From Lachnospiraceae bacterium (lineage in GTDB: Bacteria; Bacillota; Clostridia; Lachnospirales; Lachnospiraceae): a DNA stretch of 64,000 nt. The notes beneath the pieces are model-generated. The model saw only the letters and a program-made list of their open reading frames with translations. It was not told the DNA's origin and searched no databases. The DNA is taken from contig JAFZOS010000065.1 of the NCBI GenBank assembly GCA_017550535.1, positions 1 to 64,000 on the forward strand. Reading direction: 5' to 3'. A program made the position numbers and the translations under genes. This document shows, one piece after another, positions 26,288 to 35,431 of this stretch (position 1 is its first letter; every line of letters starts with the position of its first letter).

Positions 26288-28471
26288 TTACATGCTCTTC
26301 CTTTCCGCTATCTCGGCCATCTTTGCATCATTAAGCCTTGTATCTCCGTGCACGCGGCTGTAAGATAAGTAACCGTTCATCCTGTCGATCTTGGTTAAAT
26401 TCCTGCTCCCGCATTTGGGACATACATCCATTTCAAGTTCCTGATGTCCGCAGTCATCGCAGTATGCAAGCGACATGTTGACACCTTCGTAAAATCCCAT
26501 TTCCATCGCACGTCTTATAAGGGTTTTGATAGCATCAAGATTGTAATCGATCGGATACTTAACGTACTGTATCTTCCCGCCGTTACTGAGCTCCCAGAAA
26601 CGGTACTCAAGATCCTGCTTTTCTATCGGCGTTATATCCTCGGTCACATGACAGTGGAAGGAATTTGATACGTACTCTCTATCGGACACATTTTCGACAA
26701 TACCGTATTTCTTACGGAACTGTTTTACCTGCAGTCCGCACAGGCTCTCGGCCGGAGTTCCGTATATCGCGTAAAGGTGTCCGTCCTCTTCCTTGAACTC
26801 ATTTATCTTCTTATTGATGTAAGCCAGAACTTCAAGTGCAAACTCGCCGTCCTCAACAAGCGACTTTCCGTTATATAATTCCTGAAGCTCGTTAAATGCG
26901 GTGATGCCGAATGATGCGGTTGCCGACTTAAGGAGCGGTTTTATCTTGTCGGTAAGCTTAAGATGCCCGCCATAAAAGCCTCCTTCGCAATATGCAAGAG
27001 GATTGGTCGAAGCCCTCATCTCGCCAAGATAAGCGTAAGTCCTTTTATGGAGTCCCCTTATAAGGTTAAGATAATAATCAAGCACCTCATAAAAATCCCT
27101 GCTCTCCTGCCTGGACTTTGCAAGTATCATCGGAAGGTGCAGCGATACCGCACCCACGTTGAAGCGGCCTACGAACACCGGCATATCCTGATCGTCAGCC
27201 GGATGCATTCCGCCCCTTTCATACCATGGCGATAAAAAAGCCCGGCATCCCATCGGGGAAATGATCTTCCCGTATTGTTTGTACATGCTCGCTATATAAC
27301 CCTTGCCGGTAAGGCTTAACCAGTCGGGATACATCGTTTTACTTGAGCATTCAACGCCGGCCTCAAACACGTCCTCGAGCTCCTTGCCCGGTCCGTGAAG
27401 GTTTTCATCATATAAAAATACAATCTTCGGGAACAGTACCGGTTTCTTGCAGTCAGCCTTTCCCTGTCCCTTGCGCCTTACATTGAGCATTGTTATTGTA
27501 GCCAGTTTTGCGAACCTTCCCGTTCCCGTTCCTGCCGTTACAGTTATAAACGGATAATCACCCCTCGAGCTTGCTACAGTATTGAATTTATATTCCCATC
27601 CCTGGAAGCCCTGCTCATAATCCCTTTTCACATCGTTATAAGCAACCTCCTCGGCCTTTTCCTTATCGATACCGAGTTCGGTATATTTCTTTATGTATTT
27701 CTGATATGATTTTTCTGCATAAGGTTCAAGGATAAGGTCTACCGAAGGCACGGTAAAACCACCATACTGCTGCGAAGCCGCGGACAGCACTATATCACCG
27801 ATGACATCAAAACAGGTATCAAGTGCCTTGGGCTCATTGTACCAGATATTACCCATTTCAAAACCACCTTTTAATACCGTTGCGACATCAAACAGGCAGC
27901 AGTTCATGGTATCGCGCCTTGCTGACATATCATGGACATATATATATCCGTCACGGCATGCCTGAATCTCTTCGGTAGTCATGAAAAACTTCTGATACAG
28001 CTCTTTGTTGAGCTGATTAAAGATAAGGCTCCTTTTAGTGGATACGAGCGCAGAATCGGTGTTAGCGTTTTCCTTATCGCCGACATACATGATCGACTGA
28101 CTCTTTTTATATACATCGTCGAGCATCCTGACGAAATCCTGCTTGTAATTCCGATAATCCCTGTATGACTTAGCCACTATCGGCTTGACTTCCTCAAGGG
28201 CGCTTTCAACAATGTTATGCATAACGGGGATAGGGATCTCATCAACATCAAGCTCATCAACGCGCTCAACCACTTTTTCGCAGATGAATTCCTTCTCCTT
28301 GTCGGTAAATTTGGTAAGAGCCCTGTATGCCGATTTGCCTACCGCATCGATGACCTTCTGGACATTGAACGCTTCGCGTGTCCCGTCCTTTTTGATCATC
28401 CTTACATCCCTTTTGGGTTTGTAAGCCTCAGAATAATTAACTTCTTCCGTTTTAACTTCTTCTGCTCCCAT
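26288..28471 (-). CDS. nrdD: Anaerobic ribonucleoside-triphosphate reductase (class III)
   Basis: Oxygen-sensitive reduction of NTPs to dNTPs. The 727-residue protein has an N-terminal ATP-cone (RDVRMIKKDGTREAFNVQKV onward) for allosteric control, a large catalytic barrel, a C-terminal zinc site with four Cys (CDDCGHQELEMDVCPKCG) and the glycyl-radical loop RMNGYLSYSR near residue 700, in which the common RVCGY is RMNGY. GGAGG precedes ATG 28471. Two NrdR-like boxes lie upstream, and nrdG and dut follow. Confidence 0.96.
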   Translation of the reverse strand: MGAEEVKTEEVNYSEAYKPKRDVRMIKKDGTREAFNVQKVIDAVGKSAYRALTKFTDKEKEFICEKVVERVDELDVDEIPIPVMHNIVESALEEVKPIVAKSYRDYRNYKQDFVRMLDDVYKKSQSIMYVGDKENANTDSALVSTKRSLIFNQLNKELYQKFFMTTEEIQACRDGYIYVHDMSARRDTMNCCLFDVATVLKGGFEMGNIWYNEPKALDTCFDVIGDIVLSAASQQYGGFTVPSVDLILEPYAEKSYQKYIKKYTELGIDKEKAEEVAYNDVKRDYEQGFQGWEYKFNTVASSRGDYPFITVTAGTGTGRFAKLATITMLNVRRKGQGKADCKKPVLFPKIVFLYDENLHGPGKELEDVFEAGVECSSKTMYPDWLSLTGKGYIASMYKQYGKIISPMGCRAFLSPWYERGGMHPADDQDMPVFVGRFNVGAVSLHLPMILAKSRQESRDFYEVLDYYLNLIRGLHKRTYAYLGEMRASTNPLAYCEGGFYGGHLKLTDKIKPLLKSATASFGITAFNELQELYNGKSLVEDGEFALEVLAYINKKINEFKEEDGHLYAIYGTPAESLCGLQVKQFRKKYGIVENVSDREYVSNSFHCHVTEDITPIEKQDLEYRFWELSNGGKIQYVKYPIDYNLDAIKTLIRRAMEMGFYEGVNMSLAYCDDCGHQELEMDVCPKCGSRNLTKIDRMNGYLSYSRVHGDTRLNDAKMAEIAERKSM

Positions 28472-28493
28472 TTATGCCTCCATAAGATACGAT

Positions 28494-28509
28494 CAACCAT
28501 ATATTGTGT
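28494..28509 (-). promoter_or_regulatory. NrdR-like box, proximal
   Basis: The minus strand reads ACACAATATATGGTTG, close to the NrdR consensus ACACWATATATWGTGT. It begins 23 nt upstream of the nrdD start. A second near-identical copy lies exactly 31 bp further up, a spacing of three helical turns that is usual for paired NrdR boxes. Confidence 0.75.
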
Positions 28510-28524
28510 TATTTAGACCGGAAA

Positions 28525-28540
28525 CAACTATATATTGTGT
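28525..28540 (-). promoter_or_regulatory. NrdR-like box, distal
   Basis: The minus strand reads ACACAATATATAGTTG; it differs from the proximal box at one position. Paired boxes upstream of a ribonucleotide reductase gene are expected for NrdR control by the dATP/ATP balance. No nrdR gene is in the window. The neighbouring WYL regulator is an alternative binder. Confidence 0.75.
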
Positions 28541-28594
28541 CCGATAATAACTATAACAAGCACCCGAGCATAAGTCAACAACTATATGACAGCC

Positions 28595-29572
28595 TTAATA
28601 TGCCGAAAGGTTATCCTTTAAGAATCCCTTCATGCCCGTAACCGCTTCCGAAGGACTTATAATCCTTATATCAGGCCCGACCGAAGCTACCCAGCCGTAG
28701 AACTGACTGCTTAAAACCGCTTCCGTATGAACGTTGACAACCCCCTTCTTTTTGGATGTTATCTTTATCTCCTGTCCGAACCTGTCAATGAGAATACCTA
28801 TCTTATCATCGGGGCATTCAAAACATACCTTTACCGATTTGCCGCCAAACATGCCGAACATCTTACCCGAGTAAGCGCTTAAGTCGACCTTTTCCGAAGG
28901 CTTATCACGCCGGCTCCCCGTGATCACGATATCCTTTATCTTATCAACCCTGTAATGCTTGATGATCCCTGCGGCAGAATCATACGCCACAAGGTAGTAA
29001 TATTCATCATCCCAAATAAGTGTTATCGGGCTCACCTCATAATCCGCCCCGTTCTTTTTGGGATAAAGCTTAATATCGATGCCCCATTCACAATACTTAA
29101 AGCTTATTTTCCTGTTTAAGCGTATAGCCGAATTGATATCGTCAACCGTGTATAAGATGCTTTCATTCTGCCCTTTTATTCGGTTGATGCTGTAAAGCTG
29201 CCTTTTAAGATCGTCCGCATCATAATCGCAGGCAAAGGATGAGAGCTTTTTAACCAGCTGCTCCGACTTTTTCTTTGTAATGAATTTGGACGACATTACC
29301 GCATCAATGAGAAGCTTAAGCTCCGCCAACTCAAATTCCCTGCTCCCCATAAAGAAACCGCCGTCACGACCGTTCAGTTTCATTATGTCAAGTCCGTATG
29401 TGGCAAGCATCTCCATATCACTGTAAATGCTCTTGCGCTCGGCTTCCACATCGTGATCACGCAGCATTGTACATATCTGCTCGGCACTTAGCGGATGTTC
29501 CTCATCCGAATACTTATATAATATGTCCCTTAAGTACATTATCTTTAGTTTCTGATTAAACGACCTGGGCAT
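28595..29572 (-). CDS. WYL-domain transcriptional regulator
   Basis: A 325-residue regulator. The N-terminal winged helix-turn-helix (KIMYLRDILYKYSDEEHPLSAEQIC...ERKSIYSDMEML) is of the DeoR/HTH_11 type. The central WYL domain contains LIWDDEYYYLVAYDS, IKHYRVDKIKDI and a C-terminal WCX-like segment (VHTEAVLSSQFYGWVASVG). WYL proteins sense nucleic-acid or nucleotide ligands and often regulate DNA-damage or defence genes (family knowledge). AGGAGG precedes the ATG. It lies 123 nt downstream of the nrdD 5' end, with its own promoter region. Confidence 0.88.
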   Translation of the reverse strand: MPRSFNQKLKIMYLRDILYKYSDEEHPLSAEQICTMLRDHDVEAERKSIYSDMEMLATYGLDIMKLNGRDGGFFMGSREFELAELKLLIDAVMSSKFITKKKSEQLVKKLSSFACDYDADDLKRQLYSINRIKGQNESILYTVDDINSAIRLNRKISFKYCEWGIDIKLYPKKNGADYEVSPITLIWDDEYYYLVAYDSAAGIIKHYRVDKIKDIVITGSRRDKPSEKVDLSAYSGKMFGMFGGKSVKVCFECPDDKIGILIDRFGQEIKITSKKKGVVNVHTEAVLSSQFYGWVASVGPDIRIISPSEAVTGMKGFLKDNLSAY

Positions 29573-29707
29573 GGCTGCACCTCCTAACTATCGGCTTATT
29601 GAACGCTTCATCAAACAGTATACACCATATATTGTAGTTATAGTAGATTTTTTTTCAAGATAATGTTACAATTCAGTACAGTTGATCATTTAATAAAGGA
29701 GTCGGAA
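29573..29707. promoter_or_regulatory. Divergent promoter region with a third NrdR-like box
   Basis: The region between the WYL gene and the AP2-like gene contains ACACCATATATTGTAG at 29622-29637, resembling the boxes upstream of nrdD. A TATACT hexamer just inside it (minus strand) could be the -10 of the WYL gene, so the box may overlap that promoter. A T-rich tract (29648-29655) and AAGGAG (29696-29701) precede the plus-strand gene. ATTCAGTACAG at 29671-29681 also occurs in the arms of the nrdG-dut element. Confidence 0.5.
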
Positions 29708-30514
29708 ATGAAAACAGCCGGAGTATTTACGGCGACAAAGAAAAACGGCGATAAGTACTACAGGGCATCCCTTACCTATCGCAACAAGCATATAAGCCTA
29801 GGCAGCTATGACAGTGAGGAGCTGGCGGGAAAGGCTTATTCATTTGCTCGTTCTTTGATAAAGAGTACCCGCTCCATTGAGGAATATGACCCTTCATGCG
29901 GACTTGATTTTGAGAAATATGTGGTATTGATAAACTTCAGGGATAACCGGGTTTATATCCACAATCCCATATATCTTCAGAAACACTTTTTCCTGTACTA
30001 CCTTGACAGGGATCATGTTTATAAGTTTGATGTTGAAGATCTTTTCTATTACTCAGAGCACAAAATATCCCGCCGCGGCGACCATCTTTTTGTTGCCGAT
30101 TACGGAATGCAGGTAAATTTACGCTCACGCTACGGCATAAAGAAGCATGCGGTCCTTAACAGGGATTACAGGTTCATAAATAACGACAGGTTCGATTACA
30201 GATATGAAAACATTGAGATAATAAACCGTTATCACGGTGTAAGGAAAAAAACCTATAAGACAGGACGTATAATCTACAGGGTGGTCATACTGATAAACGG
30301 CAATTATACCGTCGGGTCATACCCATCCGAAGAAATGGCTGCCATTGCTTACAACAAAGCAGTCGATATCGTAAAACGCGTATATCCTTCACGCTCATAT
30401 GAACAGAATTATGTCGATACCCTTTCACCCTCGGCATACGCCGACATTTATACCGGCATTGAAATATCAGAAAAGATAACTTCCCTTTTAAATACTACTT
30501 CTCCTTCGACCTGA
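29708..30514 (+). CDS. Double AP2-like protein with degenerate HNH-like core
   Basis: A 268-residue protein with two AP2-like DNA-binding modules: residues 5-48 (GVFTATKKNGDKYYRA...ISLGSYDSEELAGKAY) and 177-222 (GVRKKTYKTGRIIYR...YTVGSYPSEEMAAIAY). The middle (about 125-176, ending RYENIEIINRYH) resembles the HNH fold seen before AP2 domains in homing endonucleases, but the catalytic DHxxG segment is not recognisable. It may be a regulator derived from a mobile endonuclease (inference). The ATG at 29708 follows AAGGAG; a longer reading from 29663 lacks a site. Its 3' end overlaps the convergent muramidase gene by 20 nt. Confidence 0.65.
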   Translation: MKTAGVFTATKKNGDKYYRASLTYRNKHISLGSYDSEELAGKAYSFARSLIKSTRSIEEYDPSCGLDFEKYVVLINFRDNRVYIHNPIYLQKHFFLYYLDRDHVYKFDVEDLFYYSEHKISRRGDHLFVADYGMQVNLRSRYGIKKHAVLNRDYRFINNDRFDYRYENIEIINRYHGVRKKTYKTGRIIYRVVILINGNYTVGSYPSEEMAAIAYNKAVDIVKRVYPSRSYEQNYVDTLSPSAYADIYTGIEISEKITSLLNTTSPST

Positions 30515-31682
30515 TAAAATACAGGTTAAGGTCAACCTCACCGGTTATACCGTCAACATGGCCGTTTCTTGTATACTGCCACATGGAAAAACCGTAAGGA
30601 TAATCGGTACCAACATCATCCTTTATCTCATCACACAGCCATACATCATATTCCTTAAGCTCATCAGGCAGCATTCCCGCAATAAGCATATCCTTCGTCG
30701 CATAAATGACAGGTTTATATCCAAAAGCCTTTATCGTTTCACAGAATTTCACCGTAAGCTTCGTACGCTCCGAAGCGCTCAGCGTATCTGTACGCGCTGT
30801 ATCGTTATCAACCCATTCGACATCGACTGCGACAGGATAGGTCGTGCCGTAATTTAAAAGTGCTCCCGCGGTAAAGTTGGCTTCCTCCACTGCCTCATCC
30901 TCAGTTATGGCCTGTGAAAAGAAATACACACCCGTATCAAGTCCTGCCGCCCTTGCTCCCGTAATATTTGCAATGAAATTCTCGTCAAGCATCAGCTGTC
31001 CGCTGCCATACCCACGGGCCCCTATCCTTATCATTGCGTAATCAATGCCATCGGCCTTAACCTTCGCCCAGTCAATGGTCCCCTGATACTTTGATACGTC
31101 TACTCCCCGCCTGGTCGTGTAGTTCCGGTCCTTATACTCGGGCCTTGTCGAATTCATGCTCAGGGAACCCTTAAAGTCATAATCATTACGGTCAAGTCCT
31201 TCGATCATCTCATACCATTTTTCATCCTCACCCTTTGCCTTTGCCTTAATATGCTTCCCGTCGTCTTCATCATCCTTTTCATCGGGTGAACTATCCATAT
31301 TATCGGACATTATCTTATCCTCGGATAATGATGTGTCCGCCTTCTTTTGTTCGTCATCTTTTTTGTTATCAGGCTTAACATCTTCGTCCCTTTTCGGCTT
31401 ATTATCGTCATCTTCATACATATCCCAGAAATCAAGATCACTCGAAGTCAGACCGCCGGAACTTAAAGTTTCTTCATCGGGTGCATTAAGGTTTAATTCC
31501 TCTTTGGTCTTTTCAAGCTCATCATCAAGGGCTCGTCTTTTATCCTGCTTTTCTTTTGTATTTGCATATATTACAGCAAGGAAAAGCAGCATAACAAGCG
31601 AGACGGCTGCCACAAAATACACTAACGCCTTTTTATATGATCTGTTGCCTTTATTGTCATGATCATCGAAAAAACCTGCCAT
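30495..31682 (-). CDS. Membrane-anchored GH25 muramidase
   Basis: A 395-residue cell-wall hydrolase. It has a cytoplasmic basic N-terminus, one membrane helix (about 18-40), a long highly acidic and Lys-rich linker (about 45-185) and a GH25 lysozyme domain starting RGVDVSKYQGTIDW (Asp195) with the catalytic DxE in VAVDVEW near residue 289. The domain cleaves the MurNAc-GlcNAc bond in family members. The linker would span the wall. GAGGT precedes the ATG. It is divergent from apbE. Confidence 0.9.
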   Translation of the reverse strand: MAGFFDDHDNKGNRSYKKALVYFVAAVSLVMLLFLAVIYANTKEKQDKRRALDDELEKTKEELNLNAPDEETLSSGGLTSSDLDFWDMYEDDDNKPKRDEDVKPDNKKDDEQKKADTSLSEDKIMSDNMDSSPDEKDDEDDGKHIKAKAKGEDEKWYEMIEGLDRNDYDFKGSLSMNSTRPEYKDRNYTTRRGVDVSKYQGTIDWAKVKADGIDYAMIRIGARGYGSGQLMLDENFIANITGARAAGLDTGVYFFSQAITEDEAVEEANFTAGALLNYGTTYPVAVDVEWVDNDTARTDTLSASERTKLTVKFCETIKAFGYKPVIYATKDMLIAGMLPDELKEYDVWLCDEIKDDVGTDYPYGFSMWQYTRNGHVDGITGEVDLNLYFIRSKEK

Positions 31683-31737
31683 ACAATACCTCGTCTTACG
31701 CTTTGACCTTTATTTCATAACATGATATCATAACGCC

Positions 31738-32745
31738 ATGAAACATTCAAATCATCACAGGTTATTAATATGCCTCGCACTTACGGTGGCGCTCATCCTT
31801 GAAGGCTGCTCACTTTATACATCCCCGAATGCTCAGGTCACCGTGTCCGGCTTCTACTTCGATACCCTCGTAAATATTACAATATACGGAACCAACGACA
31901 GATCGCCTGCCGATGAATGTCTTGAAATCTGCTCATACTATGACGGGCTTCTTTCCATGACGGTTGAGTCAAGCGATATAAGCAGGATAAATAATGCAGG
32001 GATCGAGCCCGTAAAAGTATCCGTAGAAACCATCGATCTTCTCGAATATGCGTACCGCTGTTATGAATCATCGGACGGACTGCTTGACATATCGGTGGCA
32101 CCGGCCTCGCGCCTATGGATGACGGCGCGCGAAAGCAAAAAGCTTCCGGATAATGATTCCATATCAGATGCTGTTTCGCTAACAGGTCTTAACAGACTTA
32201 ATATTGACCGTGAAAGATCTGTCGTAAGCAAGGATATACCCGGGCTCTCACTTGATGTCGGTGCCCTCGGAAAGGGTTATGTTGCCGACAGGCTTAAAGA
32301 AATGCTTGTGTCAAAGGGAGTTAAAAGCGCTGTCATATCGCTCGGAGGCAATATCATAACGATAGGGAACCGGCCTGACGGCACACCTTTTAAGATCGGG
32401 ATAAAACAGCCGTTTTCGGATAACGGCAGTGTGGCCGCCACGCTTAATATTTCGGGAATGTCCGTAGTCACATCGGGAATATATGAAAGATACTTCATTG
32501 TCGATGATAAGCTCTATCACCATATACTCACCCCGCAAACCGGCATGCCCGCAGATACAGACTTATCAAGCGCTACGATCATAAGTTCATCCTCGCTTGA
32601 CGGCGATGCCCTGTCAACCCGGTGTCTCCTTTTGGGACTTGATGATTCCATGACTCTTATAAAAAACACCCCCGATGCTGAAGCTGTTTTCATCACCAGG
32701 GATAATAAGCTTCATTACACCGAAGGCGCCGATAAGTATCTTTAA
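31738..32745 (+). CDS. apbE: FAD:protein FMN transferase, lipoprotein
   Basis: Covalently attaches FMN to a threonine of target proteins, notably RnfG and RnfD. The 335-residue protein has a lipoprotein signal ending LEGC (Cys24), the flavin-binding SLDVGALGKGYVAD segment and the metal-site motif SLDGDALSTRCLLLG. It converges on the rnf operon with 4 nt between stop codons, so Rnf is its likely substrate. The ATG has no visible ribosome binding site, which is odd for this genome. Confidence 0.92.
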   Translation: MKHSNHHRLLICLALTVALILEGCSLYTSPNAQVTVSGFYFDTLVNITIYGTNDRSPADECLEICSYYDGLLSMTVESSDISRINNAGIEPVKVSVETIDLLEYAYRCYESSDGLLDISVAPASRLWMTARESKKLPDNDSISDAVSLTGLNRLNIDRERSVVSKDIPGLSLDVGALGKGYVADRLKEMLVSKGVKSAVISLGGNIITIGNRPDGTPFKIGIKQPFSDNGSVAATLNISGMSVVTSGIYERYFIVDDKLYHHILTPQTGMPADTDLSSATIISSSSLDGDALSTRCLLLGLDDSMTLIKNTPDAEAVFITRDNKLHYTEGADKYL

Positions 32746-32749
32746 TATT

Positions 32750-33547
32750 TCAGGCACTGCCTATAGCATTCTTTGGACATTTTTTTGCACACAGGCCGCA
32801 TCCGACACACTTATCCTGATCGATACGGGCAAGCGAATCGGTGACAGTGATCGCCTCCTTGGGACATTCCTTAACGCACAGGCCGCATCCTATACATCCG
32901 GCCTTGCATACCTTCATAACAAGGGGGCCCTTGTCCCTGTTCATGCAGTCCACAACATATTTTGCCTTATACGGGATCATTTCTATTATATGCTTGGGAC
33001 AGGCATCCACACACATGCCGCAGGCCCTGCATTTATCCTTATCAATATGTGCGACACCGTCAACAATGCTGATGGCTCCGAATTCACATACGCTTACGCA
33101 GGTACCGAATCCCATACATCCGTAATCACAGCTTTTGGGCCCTCCTGCAGGAACGAAATTAGCCATCCTGCAATCACTGACACCCTCATAATTATAATTG
33201 TTAAATGTCATTTCGCATGTTCCGTTACACTTTACATGCGCGATCATTTTATCTGATGTATCGGCTTCAACGCCCATGATCTCTGCAATTTCCCGTGCAA
33301 CGCTTTCGCCGCCCACGGGACAGCCCGAAACGGGAGCTTCACCGTTTGTTATCGCCTCCGCCAGCGCATTGCAGCCTGCATATCCGCAACCTCCGCAGTT
33401 ATTTCCGGGAAGCGCTTCTATGATCCTGTCAGTTACCGGATTTGTTTCAACGCTGAAATAGCTGCCGAACACACTTAAAAATATCCCTATTAACAGTCCC
33501 ACTCCGCCGACCACGCTGACGGCTATGATAATCCCTGTTATATTCAT
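32750..33547 (-). CDS. rnfB: Rnf complex subunit B (iron-sulfur protein)
   Basis: An electron-entry subunit of the ion-pumping ferredoxin:NAD+ oxidoreductase. It has an N-terminal membrane helix (ITGIIIAVSVVGGVGLLIGIF), a 4Fe-4S domain (NNCGGCGYAGCNA...CPVGG) and four ferredoxin-type Cys clusters (CMGFGTCVSVC, CRACGMCVDACP, CIGCGLCVKECP, CVGCGLCAKKCP). The 265 residues are shorter than some clostridial RnfB forms with extra clusters. It is the last gene of the rnfCDGEAB operon. Confidence 0.95.
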   Translation of the reverse strand: MNITGIIIAVSVVGGVGLLIGIFLSVFGSYFSVETNPVTDRIIEALPGNNCGGCGYAGCNALAEAITNGEAPVSGCPVGGESVAREIAEIMGVEADTSDKMIAHVKCNGTCEMTFNNYNYEGVSDCRMANFVPAGGPKSCDYGCMGFGTCVSVCEFGAISIVDGVAHIDKDKCRACGMCVDACPKHIIEMIPYKAKYVVDCMNRDKGPLVMKVCKAGCIGCGLCVKECPKEAITVTDSLARIDQDKCVGCGLCAKKCPKNAIGSA

Positions 33548-33568
33548 ATCACCGCACCTTCCAAAAAG

Positions 33569-34144
33569 CTATTTAAGACCCGAAAAACCAAAGAACGCTA
33601 TTGCCATAAGACCGGCAGTCACAAGTACTATCGGTGTTCCCCGAAAAGCCTTCGGAACATTATTGTATTCGATCTTCTCCCTTATACCGGCCATAATTAC
33701 TATGGAAACAAGGAAGCCGACGGAAACGGCCAGCCCGTTAACCACACTTTCAACAAATCCATATGAATTCTGAACATTCTTAAGTGCAACACCCAAAACG
33801 GCACAGTTTGTTGTTATAAGCGGCAGATACACACCAAGCGCATTATAAAGACTCACTACCTTCTTCTTAAGGAACATTTCGACAAACTGTACCAGCGCCG
33901 CTATGACCAGTATAAATACAATGGTCTGAAGATAAGTTATATTAAGCGGAATAAGCAGGAACCTGTATATGAGTGAGGTGACGGCCGAAGCAAGTGTAAT
34001 GACAAACACTACGGCGGATCCCATGCCGGCAGCAGTTTTAACCTTCTTTGACACTCCCAGGAAAGGACATATACCCAGGAACTGGCTCAATACCACGTTA
34101 TTTATAAAAGCCGATCCGATGGCTATAGTAAGCAGTTTTCCCAT
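33569..34144 (-). CDS. rnfA: Rnf complex subunit A
   Basis: An integral membrane subunit of 191 residues with about six helices. The family segment NNVVLSQFLGICPFLGVSKK contains one of the conserved Cys residues that, with RnfE, form an intramembrane iron-sulfur site; TNCAVLGVAL carries the second. Its ATG shares one base with the rnfE stop (TAATG). Confidence 0.95.
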   Translation of the reverse strand: MGKLLTIAIGSAFINNVVLSQFLGICPFLGVSKKVKTAAGMGSAVVFVITLASAVTSLIYRFLLIPLNITYLQTIVFILVIAALVQFVEMFLKKKVVSLYNALGVYLPLITTNCAVLGVALKNVQNSYGFVESVVNGLAVSVGFLVSIVIMAGIREKIEYNNVPKAFRGTPIVLVTAGLMAIAFFGFSGLK

Positions 34145-34824
34145 TACTTAACACTCCTTCCCATGCATCCCTTCATCGAACATCCGGCACACATGCTTTC
34201 ATCACACTGTGCAACAGCTCCGCCGTTTTTTCCGGCCGATGCCTTAACCTTGTTCATTAACGCAGTAAGTATCGCCAGTACAAAGAAGGCTCCCGGAGCA
34301 AGTATGAATATCGTAAGTGTCGGAAAATCCTCGGGGATGAACTTAAAACCAAATGCCGAACCAGCGCCGAGTATCTCCCTGACAAGACCAATAAGCGTAA
34401 GCCCTAAAGTAAATCCGAGTCCCATGCCGATCCCGTCAAAGACAGACGGTATCACTTTGTTTTTTGAAGCATATGCTTCAGCCCTTCCAAGTATGATACA
34501 GTTTACGACAATTAAAGGTATGTAAATACCAAGGGCATCATAAAGCGAAGGTATATATGCCTGCAGAAGAAGCTGCACTATGGTAACAAAAGACGCTATT
34601 ATTACTATGAATGCAGGGATCCTTACGCTGTCGGGTATAACCTTTCTTAACATGGATATAAGAAGGTTTGACATTATAAGTACGACCGTCGTTGTAAGCC
34701 CCATGCCCACACCGTTAATCGCGCTCGTCGTTACCGCCAGTGTGGGACACATACCCAGCATCAGCACAAGCGTCGGATTTTCCTTAATTATCCCGTTATA
34801 TAACCTTTCTATCACCTTACTCAT
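34144..34824 (-). CDS. rnfE: Rnf complex subunit E
   Basis: A membrane subunit homologous to RnfA, 226 residues, with the paired Cys motifs LVLMLGMCPTLAVT and VNCIILGRAEAYASKN. The C-terminus ends in a Cys-rich tail (CDESMCAGCSMKGCMG) that could bind a cluster or be a Lachnospiraceae extension. ATG 34824 has GGGAGG upstream and overlaps the rnfG end by 8 nt; a longer reading lies inside rnfG. Confidence 0.94.
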   Translation of the reverse strand: MSKVIERLYNGIIKENPTLVLMLGMCPTLAVTTSAINGVGMGLTTTVVLIMSNLLISMLRKVIPDSVRIPAFIVIIASFVTIVQLLLQAYIPSLYDALGIYIPLIVVNCIILGRAEAYASKNKVIPSVFDGIGMGLGFTLGLTLIGLVREILGAGSAFGFKFIPEDFPTLTIFILAPGAFFVLAILTALMNKVKASAGKNGGAVAQCDESMCAGCSMKGCMGRSVK

Positions 34825-35431
34825 CCTGACCTCCCGCCAGGCTGCCTGTGTAAACAAGCCCGGCATTTACCGCATTGACCATGGCATTTGTCGTAATAGT
34901 CGCACCGCTTATGGCATCAACTTCATATTCAGCCGAAGCTCCCGACTTTGTGTAATTAAACTGCGATACCTTTTTATCCTTAAACTGTCCCTTGAACTCC
35001 GCAGTATCGGCTTTCATACCGAGTCCTGCCGTTTCGGATATGGACAGTATCTCGATCCCGTTCAAAACCCCGTCAAGGCTTATGCCCATCGATATCGTTA
35101 TATCACCGCCGTAACCTTCTGATGTTGTTACCGTAAGCACATACCCCAATGCCTTGCCCGAAGCATCCACGGCTGTCAGGCATTCGTCTATGCTTTCCTT
35201 ATATAAACCGGAACCGTTTAACACATCCTTTGAAGATGCGATATCTATCTTATCCGATGCTTTAAAATCAGCCGCGGCAGGGAATACCGCCCTGTATGCA
35301 TTATACTTGGCTTCCAGTTCCTTAGCCGCAATGGGATCCTTGGTAAGTTCGTAAACATAGCCCAGTAACAGGCCCGCGACTACGGTTATAAGGGTCAGCG
35401 TGACCACGGACTTTACAGCGTTTTTCATCAC
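34817..35431 (-). CDS. rnfG: Rnf complex subunit G (covalent FMN)
   Basis: A 204-residue extracytoplasmic FMN subunit with one N-terminal helix. The flavinylation motif DAISGATITT is intact, so ApbE can attach FMN to its Thr. Further family features are GYGGDITISMGI and GLGMKAD. It overlaps rnfD by 4 nt at its start and rnfE by 8 nt at its end. Confidence 0.95.
   Translation of the reverse strand: MMKNAVKSVVTLTLITVVAGLLLGYVYELTKDPIAAKELEAKYNAYRAVFPAAADFKASDKIDIASSKDVLNGSGLYKESIDECLTAVDASGKALGYVLTVTTSEGYGGDITISMGISLDGVLNGIEILSISETAGLGMKADTAEFKGQFKDKKVSQFNYTKSGASAEYEVDAISGATITTNAMVNAVNAGLVYTGSLAGGQDE

Noticed and set aside
26288..28471. NrdD frame defect because the glycyl-radical loop reads RMNGY instead of RVCGY
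   Set aside because: The Gly, flanking Tyr and zinc-binding Cys are present and the frame is intact, so this is normal variation.
29671..29681. ATTCAGTACAG as a second copy of the nrdG-dut element end
   Set aside because: Only one 11-base arm is present and no inverted partner lies nearby; a chance match is possible, so it is noted but not called a repeat.
32675..33256. 193-codon plus-strand frame over the end of apbE and rnfB
   Set aside because: It overlaps well-supported genes on both strands; its Cys/His pattern comes from the ferredoxin motifs of rnfB read in reverse.
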